DNA of 64,000 nucleotides from Emticicia sp. 21SJ11W-3 (GCF_024138715.1 NZ_CP092074.1:5113491-5177490); one strand, 5' to 3'. Counted from the stretch's first letter, positions 36,738-46,396 are shown. The notes: generated by a model from the sequence alone, not told the origin. A program made the numbers and translations.

Positions 36738-37520
36738 TTATTTACCTTGAAAGACGGGTTTCCTTTTCTGTAAAAACGCCATCACCCCTTCTGCAAAATC
36801 GTGTGTCGTACCCAACAAATCCTGATTAACGGCTTCCTGCTCCAATACATCTTCCAGTGTTGAGTTAAAACTCTGGTTCAGTACCTTTTTCATTACTGCT
36901 ATTGAGCGTGTTGCAGCCGTTTTATAGAAACCCGTAAGCTCATTAACGGCCTCATCCAGTTTTTCATAAGGTACGGCTTTACTTACCAGGCCTAGTTGCA
37001 GGGCTTCTTCCATAAATATCTTTCTACCGGTGCTGCATAATTCAAAGGTTTTGTGGGGCCCGATGATGCGCGGCAGAAAAAACATAGACCCGGCGTCTGG
37101 CATTAGTCCTATACCCACAAACAATTCACTCATGTAGGCTGCTTCATGGGCAACTATCAGATCACAGGCCAGTGCCAGAGACATTCCTGCCCCGGTGGCA
37201 ATGCCATTTAGGCGGCAGATAACCGGTTTCTCTGCATTGCGGATAGCCAGCACCATCGGGTTATAGTTTTCTCGCAACGATTCACCCAATGAGAATGTTC
37301 CGCCTTCTAATCCGGCTTTTAAATCTGCCCCTGAACAAAAAGCTTTGTCGCCGGTTCCGGTTATAACAATAGCCCTTATGTCTTCATTCCGGTCGGCCGA
37401 TTGCACAGCCTGGGTTATTTCTTTAATAAGTGCGGTGCTTAGTGCGTTATATACCTGGGGCCTGTTAAGTGTAATAGTAGCTGTGTTCTCCGAAATTTCA
37501 TAGATTATATTTTCGTACAT
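36738..37520 (-). CDS. Enoyl-CoA hydratase/isomerase family protein (PaaG-like)
   Basis: 260 residues, crotonase fold. Oxyanion-hole segments are visible (AFCSGADLKAG and GIATGAGMSLALACDLIVA), with ELFVGIGLMPDAGSMFFLPR. The LGESLRENYNPMV and PDAG segments resemble PaaG isomerases of phenylacetate breakdown, where that Asp is catalytic. No other paa or fatty-acid gene is nearby, so the substrate is open; a general acyl-CoA hydratase or isomerase is the safe call. It is divergent from kup. Confidence 0.85.
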   Translation of the reverse strand: MYENIIYEISENTATITLNRPQVYNALSTALIKEITQAVQSADRNEDIRAIVITGTGDKAFCSGADLKAGLEGGTFSLGESLRENYNPMVLAIRNAEKPVICRLNGIATGAGMSLALACDLIVAHEAAYMSELFVGIGLMPDAGSMFFLPRIIGPHKTFELCSTGRKIFMEEALQLGLVSKAVPYEKLDEAVNELTGFYKTAATRSIAVMKKVLNQSFNSTLEDVLEQEAVNQDLLGTTHDFAEGVMAFLQKRKPVFQGK

Positions 37521-37658
37521 AATTGATATTCAGGTTTTTATTATTTTATGTAATTTAAACTGGCTGAAAATTGTTATATTATATACACAAATTTGACAAC
37601 TAAAGTGGCTTATCCAAACATTTTCAAACAAAATTTATAGGAATTCACATTGATGCGA

Positions 37659-37666
37659 TATATTTG
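37659..37666 (+). promoter_or_regulatory. Candidate -7 element of kup
   Basis: TATATTTG, 26 bases before the ATG, giving a leader of about 20 bases. No clear -33 partner. Confidence 0.45.
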
Positions 37667-37692
37667 CGAACTTTTTTTAATTTTTCTCCAAA

Positions 37693-39741
37693 ATGGAATT
37701 AAATAAACCGTTAACCGGTAATGGAAGTGGTTCCATACATCATAACCTCGATAAAGTTTCTGCTGCAGGTTTGTTAGTTGCACTTGGTATAATTTATGGT
37801 GATATTGGTACGTCTCCGCTATATGTTTTAAAAGCAATTGCCGGAACCGAACCAATTAATCAGGAAGTTATTTATGGTGCCTTGTCGTGTATTTTCTGGA
37901 CACTGACCATGCAAACCACTGTGAAGTACGTTATTCTTACACTCAGAGCCGACAATAAAGGCGAAGGGGGAATTCTGGCTTTATTTGCATTAGTACGCCG
38001 CCACGCCAAATGGCTCACCGTTCCTGCCATTATTGGCGCCAGTGCATTACTGGCCGACGGTATCATTACCCCTCCTATTTCTGTTACCTCTGCTATTGAG
38101 GGGCTCCGGATTACTTTTCCACAAATAACGCCCGACACTATTGTAAAAATTGTGTTGGTTATTTTGTCTGGATTGTTTCTGGTTCAGATACTGGGCACCA
38201 AAAAGGTAGGGTTTTTGTTTGGCCCTCTCATGTTTTTATGGTTTGGTATGCTGGCAACGTTGGGTTTTTCCTGGATTATCCGCGACGCCACTGTTTTAAA
38301 GGCCCTGAACCCTTATTATGCTTACAAGCTGCTGGTTCATCATCCGGGTGGATTCTGGCTTCTTGGCGCTGTTTTTCTTTGTACTACAGGGGCTGAAGCG
38401 CTTTATTCTGATTTAGGACACTGTGGCCGTGGTAATATCCGTATCAGCTGGATTTTTGTGAAGCTTTGCCTGATTCTGAATTACCTCGGACAAGGGGTAT
38501 ATGTGATGCAATTTGCCGGACAAAAGGCGGCAAGTATCCCCAACTTTAATCCTTTTTATGGGCTTATGCCTGAGTGGTTCTTGCCATTCGGCATTGTAAT
38601 TGCTACTTCTGCTGCAATTATTGCCAGCCAGGCTTTAATAAGCGGTTCTTTCACATTAGTATCAGAGGCTATTCGTCTGAATTTCTGGCCTAAGATAAAA
38701 ATTAATTATCCATCAGACCAGAAAGGCCAATTGTACGTTCCGAGCATTAATATTCTGCTCTGGATTGGCTGCCTCGGTGTTGAGCTGTATTTCTTTAACG
38801 TAGCCAAAGAAAGAACCCTGGAGGGTGTACCAACAGATACGTCTTCTGCCATGGAGGCCGCTTATGGGCTGGCCATCACGCTTACCATGTTAATGACCAC
38901 CATGCTGATGTCTTATTACCTTTATGCCAAGAAATATAATATCTGGGGTGTATTGCTGTTTATGCTGGTGTATTTCTTTATTGAAGGGGCATTTCTGATT
39001 GCCAACCTGGAGAAATTCCCTCATGGTGGCTATGTATCTCTCATTATAGGGGGCATTCTTGCGCTTATAATGTATATCTGGATAATGGCATTTAACATAA
39101 AAATGCGCCTTACAGAATATGAAAAGCTGGATAAATACGTTGAGTCTCTTCAGGAATTAAGTAATGACATCACGGTTCCAAAATATGCCACTCACCTGGT
39201 TTTTTTAAGTAATGCCTCGCGTGCGTCAGAGATTGAAAACAAGATAATTTACTCTATTTTCCAGAAACGCCCGAAGCGAGCAGATGTGTACTGGTTTGTG
39301 CATGTGGATACACTCGATGACCCATACACCATGGAGTATAAAGTAAAAACCATTGCCCCTGATGACGTTTATAAAGTAAACTTCCGCCTGGGTTTCCGGG
39401 TGCCGCATAAGGTAAATCTGTACTTTAAAAAGGTTCTGGAAGACATGGTTAAATGTGGCGAGGTAGATATCAGAAGCCGTTACGAATCTTTGAATAAACA
39501 TAATGTGATTGGTGACTTCCGCTTTGTGGTTTTAGAGAAGTTTCTGTCTTATGATAACCAGCTTCCTTTTGGCGAAAACCTGATTATGAAGGCTTATTTC
39601 TTCATCAAAGAATTTACACCTTCTGAAGACAAATGGTTTGGGCTGGATAGCAGCTCGGTAAAAGTAGAAAAAGTACCGCTTGTGATTAGGCCGGCAGAAA
39701 ACATTAATCTGAAAAGAGTGCCCTGGCAGAATAACGGATAA
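37693..39741 (+). CDS. kup: KUP-family potassium transporter
   Basis: 682 residues: about 12 membrane helices (residues 20-470) and a C-terminal cytoplasmic domain of about 200 residues. The first helix carries the family signature GIIYGDIGTSPLYVL. ADNKGEGGILALFALVRR and TTGAEALYSDLGHCGR are also typical. It takes up K+ with H+ across the inner membrane. The epimerase gene follows after 20 bases on the same strand. Confidence 0.95.
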   Translation: MELNKPLTGNGSGSIHHNLDKVSAAGLLVALGIIYGDIGTSPLYVLKAIAGTEPINQEVIYGALSCIFWTLTMQTTVKYVILTLRADNKGEGGILALFALVRRHAKWLTVPAIIGASALLADGIITPPISVTSAIEGLRITFPQITPDTIVKIVLVILSGLFLVQILGTKKVGFLFGPLMFLWFGMLATLGFSWIIRDATVLKALNPYYAYKLLVHHPGGFWLLGAVFLCTTGAEALYSDLGHCGRGNIRISWIFVKLCLILNYLGQGVYVMQFAGQKAASIPNFNPFYGLMPEWFLPFGIVIATSAAIIASQALISGSFTLVSEAIRLNFWPKIKINYPSDQKGQLYVPSINILLWIGCLGVELYFFNVAKERTLEGVPTDTSSAMEAAYGLAITLTMLMTTMLMSYYLYAKKYNIWGVLLFMLVYFFIEGAFLIANLEKFPHGGYVSLIIGGILALIMYIWIMAFNIKMRLTEYEKLDKYVESLQELSNDITVPKYATHLVFLSNASRASEIENKIIYSIFQKRPKRADVYWFVHVDTLDDPYTMEYKVKTIAPDDVYKVNFRLGFRVPHKVNLYFKKVLEDMVKCGEVDIRSRYESLNKHNVIGDFRFVVLEKFLSYDNQLPFGENLIMKAYFFIKEFTPSEDKWFGLDSSSVKVEKVPLVIRPAENINLKRVPWQNNG

Positions 39742-39761
39742 CACAACCTAAAAACTTATAT

Positions 39762-40823
39762 ATGCGAATTTTAATTACCGGAGGTGCCGGATTCGTCGGT
39801 TCTTCGCTGGCTATTGCGCTCAAACAAAATTATCCTTCTTATGAAGTTTTCTGTCTTGACAACCTCAGAAGAAAGGGGTCTGAGTTAAATGTGGCCCGGC
39901 TGGGAAAACACGGTATAAGTTTTATTCATGGCGATATTCGCAACAAAGAAGATTTTGATACCCTGCCAGTGGTGGATTCAATCATCGAGGCATCGGCAGA
40001 GCCATCCGTACTGGCCGGGTTGAATGGCTCGCCAGACTATCTGATTAATACCAACCTGTTTGGTACTGTTAACTGCCTTAACTATGCTGTGCGTTGCAAG
40101 GCTAATTTTATTTTTCTCTCTACAAGCCGTATTTATCCGATAAAAACCATCGAAACGCTTGATTTTAGAGAATCTGAAACACGCTTTGAACTAACAGATA
40201 ATCAGCAAATAAAAGGCGTCTCTTCAAAAGGAATTGCTGAAGATTTTCCGCTGGATGGCGCCCGTTCTCTTTATGGAACCACCAAGCTGGCCTCTGAGCT
40301 TATCATTCAGGAATATAACGAGTTTTATAACCTGAAAACCGTTATTAACCGCTGCGGTGTTTTAACCGGCCCCTGGCAAATGGGTAAAGTAGACCAGGGC
40401 GTAATGGTTCTCTGGATTGCCAAACATTTTTTTGAACAACAACTGGCTTACATTGGCTATGGCGGCAAAGGAAAACAAACAAGGGATATGCTGCACGTGG
40501 CAGACCTTTACAGACTAATTGACTGGCAGCTTCATAACATTGATAAAATAAACGGCGAAATTCTGAACGCCGGAGGTGGTGTAGAAGTAAGTGCCTCATT
40601 GCAGGAGCTAACCAGCATTTGCCAGAAAGTTACCGGTAAAACTATCCCAATCAGTCAGGTAGCAGAGAACCGTCCGGCAGATATCCGGTTGTATATTACC
40701 GACAACTCAAAAGTAACGGCACTGACAGGCTGGAAGCCGCAGATAGGTATAGAACAAATTGTAGAAGATATAACGGCCTGGCTTGCCGAAAACAGGGAAG
40801 CCCTTGAACCGATATTAAAGTAA
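39762..40823 (+). CDS. NAD-dependent sugar-nucleotide epimerase (CDP-paratose 2-epimerase-like SDR)
   Basis: 353 residues, extended short-chain dehydrogenase. Nucleotide-binding GGAGFVG (7-13) and catalytic Tyr171/Lys175 in SLYGTTKLASE. The phrase LDNLRRKGSELNVARLGKHG is close to CDP-paratose 2-epimerases, which act on CDP-sugars for surface polysaccharide. No other polysaccharide genes are next to it, so the exact sugar is uncertain. It is probably co-transcribed with kup and ends at a 19-bp stem terminator. Confidence 0.82.
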   Translation: MRILITGGAGFVGSSLAIALKQNYPSYEVFCLDNLRRKGSELNVARLGKHGISFIHGDIRNKEDFDTLPVVDSIIEASAEPSVLAGLNGSPDYLINTNLFGTVNCLNYAVRCKANFIFLSTSRIYPIKTIETLDFRESETRFELTDNQQIKGVSSKGIAEDFPLDGARSLYGTTKLASELIIQEYNEFYNLKTVINRCGVLTGPWQMGKVDQGVMVLWIAKHFFEQQLAYIGYGGKGKQTRDMLHVADLYRLIDWQLHNIDKINGEILNAGGGVEVSASLQELTSICQKVTGKTIPISQVAENRPADIRLYITDNSKVTALTGWKPQIGIEQIVEDITAWLAENREALEPILK

Positions 40824-40862
40824 ACGATAAAGCCGTTCAGAATCTGAACGGCTTTATCGTTT
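40822..40862. terminator. Bidirectional terminator with 19-bp perfect stem
   Basis: 40822-40840 and 40844-40862 are exact complements around loop AAT. The stem fills the whole gap between the epimerase and hemE stop codons, serving both convergent genes. Confidence 0.92.
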
Positions 40863-41888
40863 TTATACCGAATACGTTTTTACGGTTTCAAAGAAGCACT
40901 TCACTTTTTCGGGGTCTGTGTCAGGGTAAACACCATGCCCCAGGTTAGCTATGTATCTTTGTGTACCAAAGGCTTTCAGCATCTTTTTGGTCTGTTTTTC
41001 AATTTCCTTAAACGATGCATACAACACGCAGGGGTCCAGGTTACCCTGCAGCGTTTTACCGGGCAGCATTCTGCGCGACTCCCGGATGTCCATGTTCCAG
41101 TCAATACCCACTACGTTGCAATTCAGTTTCGACATCTCCTTACGGGCAAAGAAAGCCCCTTTTGCAAAAACCGTTACCGGCACCTCATCGATTGCATCGC
41201 AAATCTGGGCAATATAAGGCAAAGAAAACTTTCTGTATTGGTCTGGCGAAAGAATGCCGGCCCATGAATCGAAAATCTGCACCAAATCGGCTCCGTGGCG
41301 CGCCTGGGCTTTCAGATAGGTAATGGTACTGTCTGTTATCTTTTGAAGCAGCAGGTGCGCTAATTGGGGCTGAGAATACAGCATCTTTTTAGCTGTAGAG
41401 AATGTTTTAGACCCCCGCCCCTCAACCATGTAGCAAAAGATAGTAAAAGGCGCCCCTGCAAAGCCTATCAGCGGCACGCAGCCGTTGAGTTCTTTCTTTA
41501 CAATATCAATAGCGGCAAGTACATACCCAAGGTCTGTCTCGGGGTCACTTATTTTCAGCGCATCTACATCTTTTTTTGATTGTACTACTTTGGGGAATAC
41601 CGGGCCCCGGGCCTCAATCATTTCGTAGGGTAAACCCATAGCCTCTGGCACAACCAGAATATCCGAAAAAATGATGGCGGCGTCGGTTTTCAGAATATCA
41701 ACCGGTTGAATCGTTACTTCTGCGGCCAGCTCAGGTGTAGTGGCTAACTTAATAAAGCTGCCTGCCTGAGCCCTTACGGCTCTGTACTCAGGTAAAATCC
41801 TGCCTGCCTGACGCATCATCCAGACCGGTACGCGCTCTACCTGCTCTCCTCTGGCAGCACGTAAAAGCAAATCATTTTGTAATTCCAT
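40863..41888 (-). CDS. hemE: Uroporphyrinogen decarboxylase
   Basis: 341 residues from the ATG at 41888; codons upstream to 41969 are outside the family and cross a terminator. Signature [11 protein letters not shown] (Arg26, Arg30) binds substrate carboxylates, and [16 protein letters not shown] is the second family motif. It converts uroporphyrinogen III to coproporphyrinogen III in heme synthesis. A -7 element lies 5 bases before the ATG, so its mRNA may be nearly leaderless, and the terminated RNA upstream would be a separate unit. Confidence 0.96.
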   Translation of the reverse strand: MELQNDLLLRAARGEQVERVPVWMMRQAGRILPEYRAVRAQAGSFIKLATTPELAAEVTIQPVDILKTDAAIIFSDILVVPEAMGLPYEMIEARGPVFPKVVQSKKDVDALKISDPETDLGYVLAAIDIVKKELNGCVPLIGFAGAPFTIFCYMVEGRGSKTFSTAKKMLYSQPQLAHLLLQKITDSTITYLKAQARHGADLVQIFDSWAGILSPDQYRKFSLPYIAQICDAIDEVPVTVFAKGAFFARKEMSKLNCNVVGIDWNMDIRESRRMLPGKTLQGNLDPCVLYASFKEIEKQTKKMLKAFGTQRYIANLGHGVYPDTDPEKVKCFFETVKTYSV

Positions 41889-41892
41889 GCCA

Positions 41893-41900
41893 CAAAGATA
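41893..41900 (-). promoter_or_regulatory. Candidate -7 element of hemE
   Basis: TATCTTTG on the minus strand, ending 5 bases before the hemE ATG. No good -33 element is seen. It would give a leaderless transcript. Confidence 0.4.
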
Positions 41901-41944
41901 ATTAAAAACGCAGGTCGTGCTTTGAGACATAGGCATATTTATAT

Positions 41945-41972
41945 AAAAAAAGCCATGAGTTTCGCTCATGGC
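41945..41972 (-). terminator. Intrinsic terminator upstream of hemE
   Basis: GCCATGAG pairs with CTCATGGC around a 5-base loop, followed on the minus strand by seven T. It ends transcription coming from the 42.2 kb promoter before hemE. Confidence 0.85.
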
Positions 41973-42207
41973 CCGTTCGGTTAACCTGAATGTCCTCTTT
42001 AATTCTACAGGGAGTTTTTGATTTTAAGTAATTACAGCAGTTAACGTCACTATTTCTTTCTTGGGATACGCTTAAACAAAAGCCTTTTGGTTTAAGAATG
42101 TCTGCAATTCACAAACTTGTTTTGCTTAAACCAAAGCCATATTAGCGCCGGTTTTTAAGTATTATTAACTATGTCTATTCTGAAATACTTAGTTTTTTTC
42201 TTGACCG
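41945..42207 (-). ncRNA. Candidate structured non-coding RNA or hemE leader
   Basis: This 263-base stretch lies between a plausible promoter (42214-42244) and an intrinsic terminator (41945-41972) and has no ORF of useful length. It can fold into a compound stem: 42204-42209 with 42147-42152 (GCCGGT/ACCGGC), nested around 42184-42190 with 42157-42163. A GCTTAAACnAAAGCC sequence occurs twice (42070-42084, 42124-42138), with the complementary GGTTTAAG (42089-42096) between the copies, so two exclusive hairpins are possible. It does not resemble tmRNA, SRP RNA or RNase P RNA. A 6S-like RNA or a heme-responsive leader are both possible. About 240 bases upstream of the promoter, towards 42497, hold nothing else I can support. 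Confidence 0.5.
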
Positions 42208-42213
42208 GCTCTG

Positions 42214-42244
42214 CTAATATACAACGTAAACCGCACGTTTTCAA
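42214..42244 (-). promoter_or_regulatory. Candidate promoter of the structured RNA (TTG-N20-TATATTAG)
   Basis: On the minus strand TTG (42244-42242), 20 bases, TATATTAG (42221-42214); one mismatch to TAnnTTTG. Start is predicted near 42207. Confidence 0.45.
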
Positions 42245-42497
42245 GTGTTTGCATATTTTTTAGCGCAATTTTCTCTGTTTCCAACTGAAAATCAGGCTGA
42301 TAAAAAAATTAAATCCTGGTGCGTAAAAACAGCTGTTCAATGCTGTATGTCAAGATTAGCGTATTGAAAAAAACAGTTGTTTTTCTACCTTTCCGGCACC
42401 TATTAAATTTGAGAACTAGTTTTAAGGTTACTTGCTATTATTCGGCCGTTTTTTCTGATTTTTGCAGCCATTAGTTTAATCGTTAACTAAAAGCATC

Positions 42498-43292
42498 ATG
42501 AAGATTTCAATGATTGGTGCCGGTAATGTGGCCTGGCACTTAAGCATTGCACTGGAAGATCACCACCATCAGGTATGTGAAGTGTATAGTCGTAAGCAGG
42601 TAAAGGCGCGGGCGCTGGTTTCAATGCTGTATCAGGCAAAGGTCAAAACTGACCTCGACTTTTCTGAAAGCGCTGCTGAAGTTTTTATTCTGGCCGTTGC
42701 TGATGATGCCATTGCCGAAGTATGTTCAATGCTGGTTTTACCAGAGAATGCCATTCTGGTGCACACTTCCGGAACAAAAAGTCTGGAAGATTTGCAAAAC
42801 CTGATGATTGCCCACCATGATTTACCTGTCAGATGTGGCGTATTTTATCCGTTAATGACTTTCAGCATTCAGAAAAAAATGTCGTTGAAAGAAGTGCCGT
42901 TTTGCATTGAGGCCGAGGAGGCATCTGCCGAAGACAAACTGGTACAACTGGCGCAGAGCGTAAGCAATACAGTATATCTGATAAGCTCACGCGAAAGAAA
43001 AGTGCTGCATGTTGCAGCGGTATTTGCCTGCAATTTTACCAACCATTTACTGGCGCTTGCTAACGAAATTACCACCGAAGAAAACCTGGAATTTGAATTA
43101 CTGAAACCGCTAATAAAAGAAACTTTTCAGAAAGCTTTGCTGGCTGACCATCCGGCTGATGTACAAACCGGACCGGCAATAAGAGGAGATAAATCAACTA
43201 TTAATACCCATCTGTTGTATCTGAACAACCAGCCTGATTTGTTTGAGATTTATGAAGTAATGAGCGAAAGTATCAGGAAGTGGCATTCCTGA
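42498..43292 (+). CDS. Rossmann-fold DUF2520 protein
   Basis: 264 residues. The N-terminal dinucleotide-binding motif MKISMIGAGNVAWHL resembles pyrroline-5-carboxylate reductase-type folds. The C-terminal DUF2520 domain has HVAAVFACNFTNHLLALANEI and GPAIRGDKSTINTHL. Probably an NAD(P)-dependent oxidoreductase; the substrate is unknown. It stands alone, downstream of the structured-RNA region and divergent from hemE. Confidence 0.88.
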   Translation: MKISMIGAGNVAWHLSIALEDHHHQVCEVYSRKQVKARALVSMLYQAKVKTDLDFSESAAEVFILAVADDAIAEVCSMLVLPENAILVHTSGTKSLEDLQNLMIAHHDLPVRCGVFYPLMTFSIQKKMSLKEVPFCIEAEEASAEDKLVQLAQSVSNTVYLISSRERKVLHVAAVFACNFTNHLLALANEITTEENLEFELLKPLIKETFQKALLADHPADVQTGPAIRGDKSTINTHLLYLNNQPDLFEIYEVMSESIRKWHS

Positions 43293-43294
43293 AA

Positions 43295-43331
43295 AAAGAA
43301 AATCATCAGCCTGCAAATAAGCTGATGATTT
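43295..43331 (-). terminator. Terminator of fbaA
   Basis: AAATCATCAGC pairs with GCTGATGATTT around a 10-base loop. On the minus strand it is followed by TTCTTTTTTC, 23 bases past the fbaA stop. Confidence 0.8.
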
Positions 43332-43353
43332 AAAAGCCGAACCCGGCTGCTGA

Positions 43354-44436
43354 TTAAAACAAACCTTCGCAACGATTGATACAATTCAAATCTTCGAAAG
43401 CTATTTTCAGACGGCTAATCATGCTTTCTTCGCCTTTACGAAGCCAGACACGTGGGTCATAATATTTTTTGTTCGGAGAATCTGAACCTTCAGGGTTACC
43501 CAGCTGGCCTTGCAAATATCCTTCTTTGTCTTTGTAATATTTCAGGATTCCTTCCCAGGTTGACCATTGGACGTCGGTATCGATGTTCATTTTTACGGCA
43601 CCATATTTAATGGCTTCTCTGATTTCTTCACGAGATGAACCTGAACCACCATGGAACACGAAGTTTACTGGTAATTCACCGGTACCGAATTTTTCTTTGA
43701 TGTAATCCTGAGAGTTTTTCAGAATAATCGGCTGTAACTTCACATTACCTGGTTTATAAACACCATGAACGTTTCCAAATGCCGCAGCAATAGTGAAGTT
43801 CGGAGAGATTTTCTTCAGTTCTTCGTAAGCATACGCTACTTCTGATGGCTGAGTATATAGTTTTGAGCTGTCAACATCTGAGTTATCAACACCGTCTTCT
43901 TCTCCGCCTGTTACACCTAGTTCAATTTCAAGGGTCATGCCTAATTTAGACATACGCTCGAAGTATTTTACGCATATTTCTATGTTCTCTTCGATTGGCT
44001 CTTCTGAAAGGTCAATCATGTGCGAGCCAAACAATGGCTTGCCGTGTAGGTCGAAGTATTTTTCACCTGCATCTAAAAGACCATCTAACCAAGGTAAAAG
44101 TTTCTTTGCACAGTGGTCGGTATGCAAAACCACCGGAATGCCATACATTTCGGCAATCTGGTGTACATGTATAGCTCCTGATATTGCACCGGCAATAGAG
44201 GCTTCCTGATTTTTGTTTGGTAGAGATTTCCCTGCATAAAAAGATGCACCGCCATTTGAGAACTGAACAATAACCGGCGAATTAACAGCTTTTGCTGCTT
44301 CCATTACACCATTTACTGAGTTTGTTCCTACAACATTAACAGCGGGTAGGGCATAATCGTTTTCGTTGGCGTGGCGTAATAAAGCAGCAAGTGCTTCACC
44401 TGAAACTACGCCCGGCTTAATCAAAGATTGACTCAT
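43354..44436 (-). CDS. fbaA: Class II fructose-bisphosphate aldolase
   Basis: 360 residues, the E. coli FbaA-type length. LHTDHCAKKLL carries the catalytic Asp107 and the zinc ligand His108. The FHGGSGSSREEIREAI segment and MNIDTDVQWSTWEGI bind substrate phosphates. It catalyses reversible cleavage of fructose-1,6-bisphosphate in glycolysis and gluconeogenesis. Monocistronic with its own terminator. Confidence 0.96.
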   Translation of the reverse strand: MSQSLIKPGVVSGEALAALLRHANENDYALPAVNVVGTNSVNGVMEAAKAVNSPVIVQFSNGGASFYAGKSLPNKNQEASIAGAISGAIHVHQIAEMYGIPVVLHTDHCAKKLLPWLDGLLDAGEKYFDLHGKPLFGSHMIDLSEEPIEENIEICVKYFERMSKLGMTLEIELGVTGGEEDGVDNSDVDSSKLYTQPSEVAYAYEELKKISPNFTIAAAFGNVHGVYKPGNVKLQPIILKNSQDYIKEKFGTGELPVNFVFHGGSGSSREEIREAIKYGAVKMNIDTDVQWSTWEGILKYYKDKEGYLQGQLGNPEGSDSPNKKYYDPRVWLRKGEESMISRLKIAFEDLNCINRCEGLF

Positions 44437-44615
44437 GTTAAGTATTTTGAATTTTAAAAAGAATAAATGTTATTATAGATATGTAGATGAAGCCAGTTTT
44501 AAATTTTATGCAAATTAGATATTTTTAAAAAATTTGTATCAGAAAATAACGAAAAGTTTACATTATATAGCCTTACTGGGTGGTTAAAAATGGGGTTTTC
44601 AAAAAATATAACCTG

Positions 44616-45533
44616 TTATTTTGCTTCATACAGAGCTCTGATGTCGGCGGGAATCTCCACTTCTTTCAAAGCTGATTTTTTTTTATCTGTTATTTTCCAT
44701 CTGTGCAGCCATGAGAAACCACCCTTTGCCAGCACTGTATCGGCGTGTTTATACACCTCGTCTTCCAGTGCATCGCCAAGCGAAATGAAGCTGTAGCCGC
44801 GGTCGGTCATTACCTTACATAACTCGTCAAAATAATCGGCATTCAGTGCGTTTGCATGGCAAAGAAAAATATGTTTGATTGGCCTGCCTATAATCTCCTG
44901 AGTATACTTCTCGTAATAATCAAAGTAATCAATATTATGCTGAATGTATTGGCGGGCAATGCTTTTCATCAGCTCGTGTTTACCGGCTTTCATGGCATCC
45001 ATGTACACTTTATTGTAGTACCAGTCGTCAGCTTCTATTGTAACGGGTGCATTAATGTACCCCTGGTCTTTCAGCACTTTTTCAAATCCATATCTTTTTG
45101 CGCTGTCGGCACCCATTTGCAAAAACGGATACCTGAAGTATTTTTTAGTATGATTATACTTTTTATTGAGCTGAGTAGTAATAATCTCACCTTTCAGTAA
45201 GTCTATTTTGAAATCTTCCAATGGGGTTGTAGTTAATGAACGATGCGAGAACGTATGATTTCCAAGCAGGTTTCCGCTGGCCAGCCATTTTTCAAGCAAA
45301 GCTACACGGGCATCAATTTCTCCGATTCTGACAGCCATCGATTCGTTCACAAAACCTACGGCCCGGATATTGTGTTTTCTTATTTTCTGAAGCAGTTTAT
45401 CGGTTGAAACCTGCGCATGTTTTAAGGAGATTTCGCTGACAAACGGCAGGTCGTCAATCGTTATAGCTATCTGCTTCTGTGCATTTGCACGCGTAAAAAA
45501 CATTAAAACGAATAAAGTAAAAAGGTTTTTCAT
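44616..45533 (-). CDS. Polysaccharide deacetylase family protein, exported
   Basis: 305 residues with signal peptide (about 1-18, ending ANAQ). NodB-homology motifs: IAITIDDLPF (catalytic and metal Asp) and LGNHTFSHRSL (metal His pair). A C-terminal half of about 130 residues follows. Such enzymes remove N- or O-acetyl groups from cell-wall or exported glycans in the periplasm. It is co-directional with the GDSL hydrolase 39 bases upstream, which may be a functional partner in glycan ester or amide removal; that link is inferred. Confidence 0.85.
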   Translation of the reverse strand: MKNLFTLFVLMFFTRANAQKQIAITIDDLPFVSEISLKHAQVSTDKLLQKIRKHNIRAVGFVNESMAVRIGEIDARVALLEKWLASGNLLGNHTFSHRSLTTTPLEDFKIDLLKGEIITTQLNKKYNHTKKYFRYPFLQMGADSAKRYGFEKVLKDQGYINAPVTIEADDWYYNKVYMDAMKAGKHELMKSIARQYIQHNIDYFDYYEKYTQEIIGRPIKHIFLCHANALNADYFDELCKVMTDRGYSFISLGDALEDEVYKHADTVLAKGGFSWLHRWKITDKKKSALKEVEIPADIRALYEAK

Positions 45534-45544
45534 AATAATAGAAA

Positions 45545-45562
45545 GGGGCGCGAATGCGCCCC
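45545..45562. terminator. GC-rich hairpin between the GDSL and deacetylase genes
   Basis: GGGGCGC pairs with GCGCCCC around GAAT. The minus-strand T-run is weak (TTTCTATT), so it may be a partial terminator or an mRNA-processing stem. Confidence 0.55.
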
Positions 45563-45572
45563 GAAAATTTTT

Positions 45573-46247
45573 TTATTTTAAGATAGCTTTCATCATCAAG
45601 TCGGCCACAAACTGATTACCCGTGTCGTTCAGGTGTACTCTGTCGGTTGTAAGAATACCAGACTCTTTATTCTGAGGATTATTCTTAAGATTATAGCTGA
45701 TAAATTCTTTTCTTAAATCAACCAGCGGGCAGTCATATTTAGAAGCTATAGTCCTGATTAAGCCAGAATAATAGTTCAGGTCTCCATCTTGTGCATTACT
45801 GTTATCTGTGCGCTCGCCAATTACTGCCGGTGTGCAGCAAATCACTTTAATGCCCTTAGACTGCAACTTTTTTATAATGGCATTATAGAAACCTGTAAAT
45901 TTATCGGCGTCTGTACCGGTGCCATGGCTTGTTTTGTGCCATACATCATTTACGCCAATATAAATAACTACCACATCGGGGTTTTGCGCCAGTACGTCAT
46001 CTTCTATACGCAAAAACAAATCATAAACTTTATTGCCTCCTATACCGGCACCTATCAGTTGATATTTGCTTTTTATGCCTTGTTTTTCAAGCATTTCTTT
46101 CATTTTGGTGATGTATCCGCCGGGTCCGATGCCTGCTTGCGTGATGGAGTCACCAAAGAAAATTACCTTGGTGGGTTTATCCTGTTTCATTGAAAACATA
46201 AGTATTGACAGAAATAGAATAGAGAGAAATTTCAGGGTGTTTTTCAT
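45573..46247 (-). CDS. SGNH/GDSL hydrolase, exported
   Basis: 224 residues with an N-terminal hydrophobic signal (LKFLSILFLSILMFS). SGNH blocks: VIFFGDSITQAG (Ser), YIGVNDVWH (Asn) and DRVHLNDTGNQ (Asp/His). Lysophospholipase- or carbohydrate-esterase-like. It lies upstream of the deacetylase in the same direction. It is a different subfamily from the SGNH protein at 12.8-13.6 kb, being shorter and secreted rather than anchored. Confidence 0.87.
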   Translation of the reverse strand: MKNTLKFLSILFLSILMFSMKQDKPTKVIFFGDSITQAGIGPGGYITKMKEMLEKQGIKSKYQLIGAGIGGNKVYDLFLRIEDDVLAQNPDVVVIYIGVNDVWHKTSHGTGTDADKFTGFYNAIIKKLQSKGIKVICCTPAVIGERTDNSNAQDGDLNYYSGLIRTIASKYDCPLVDLRKEFISYNLKNNPQNKESGILTTDRVHLNDTGNQFVADLMMKAILK

Positions 46248-46388
46248 TCTTTTTTTAAGGTTGAATCTGTTTAATTATTTTTATCCGGCTAAAATTAGTT
46301 TTTTTGAATTGATTGTCAAAGTTTGCAATAGTAAGGAAGTTATTTTTTAATTTATGATAAAAACCCTTCTTCCGAAAGAATAAATTTC

Positions 46389-46396
46389 TATTTTTG
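46389..46396 (+). promoter_or_regulatory. Candidate -7 element of the monooxygenase-like gene
   Basis: TATTTTTG, 34 bases before the ATG at 46430. No -33 partner. Confidence 0.4.

Noticed and set aside
36738..37520. Phenylacetate catabolic gene paaG
   Set aside because: Sequence is PaaG-like, but no other paa gene is present; named only at family level.
42085..42220. tmRNA or other known RNA upstream of hemE
   Set aside because: No tRNA-like 3' end, CCA or T-loop, and the short in-frame peptide (GANMALV) does not look like a Bacteroidota tag; no SRP or RNase P motifs.
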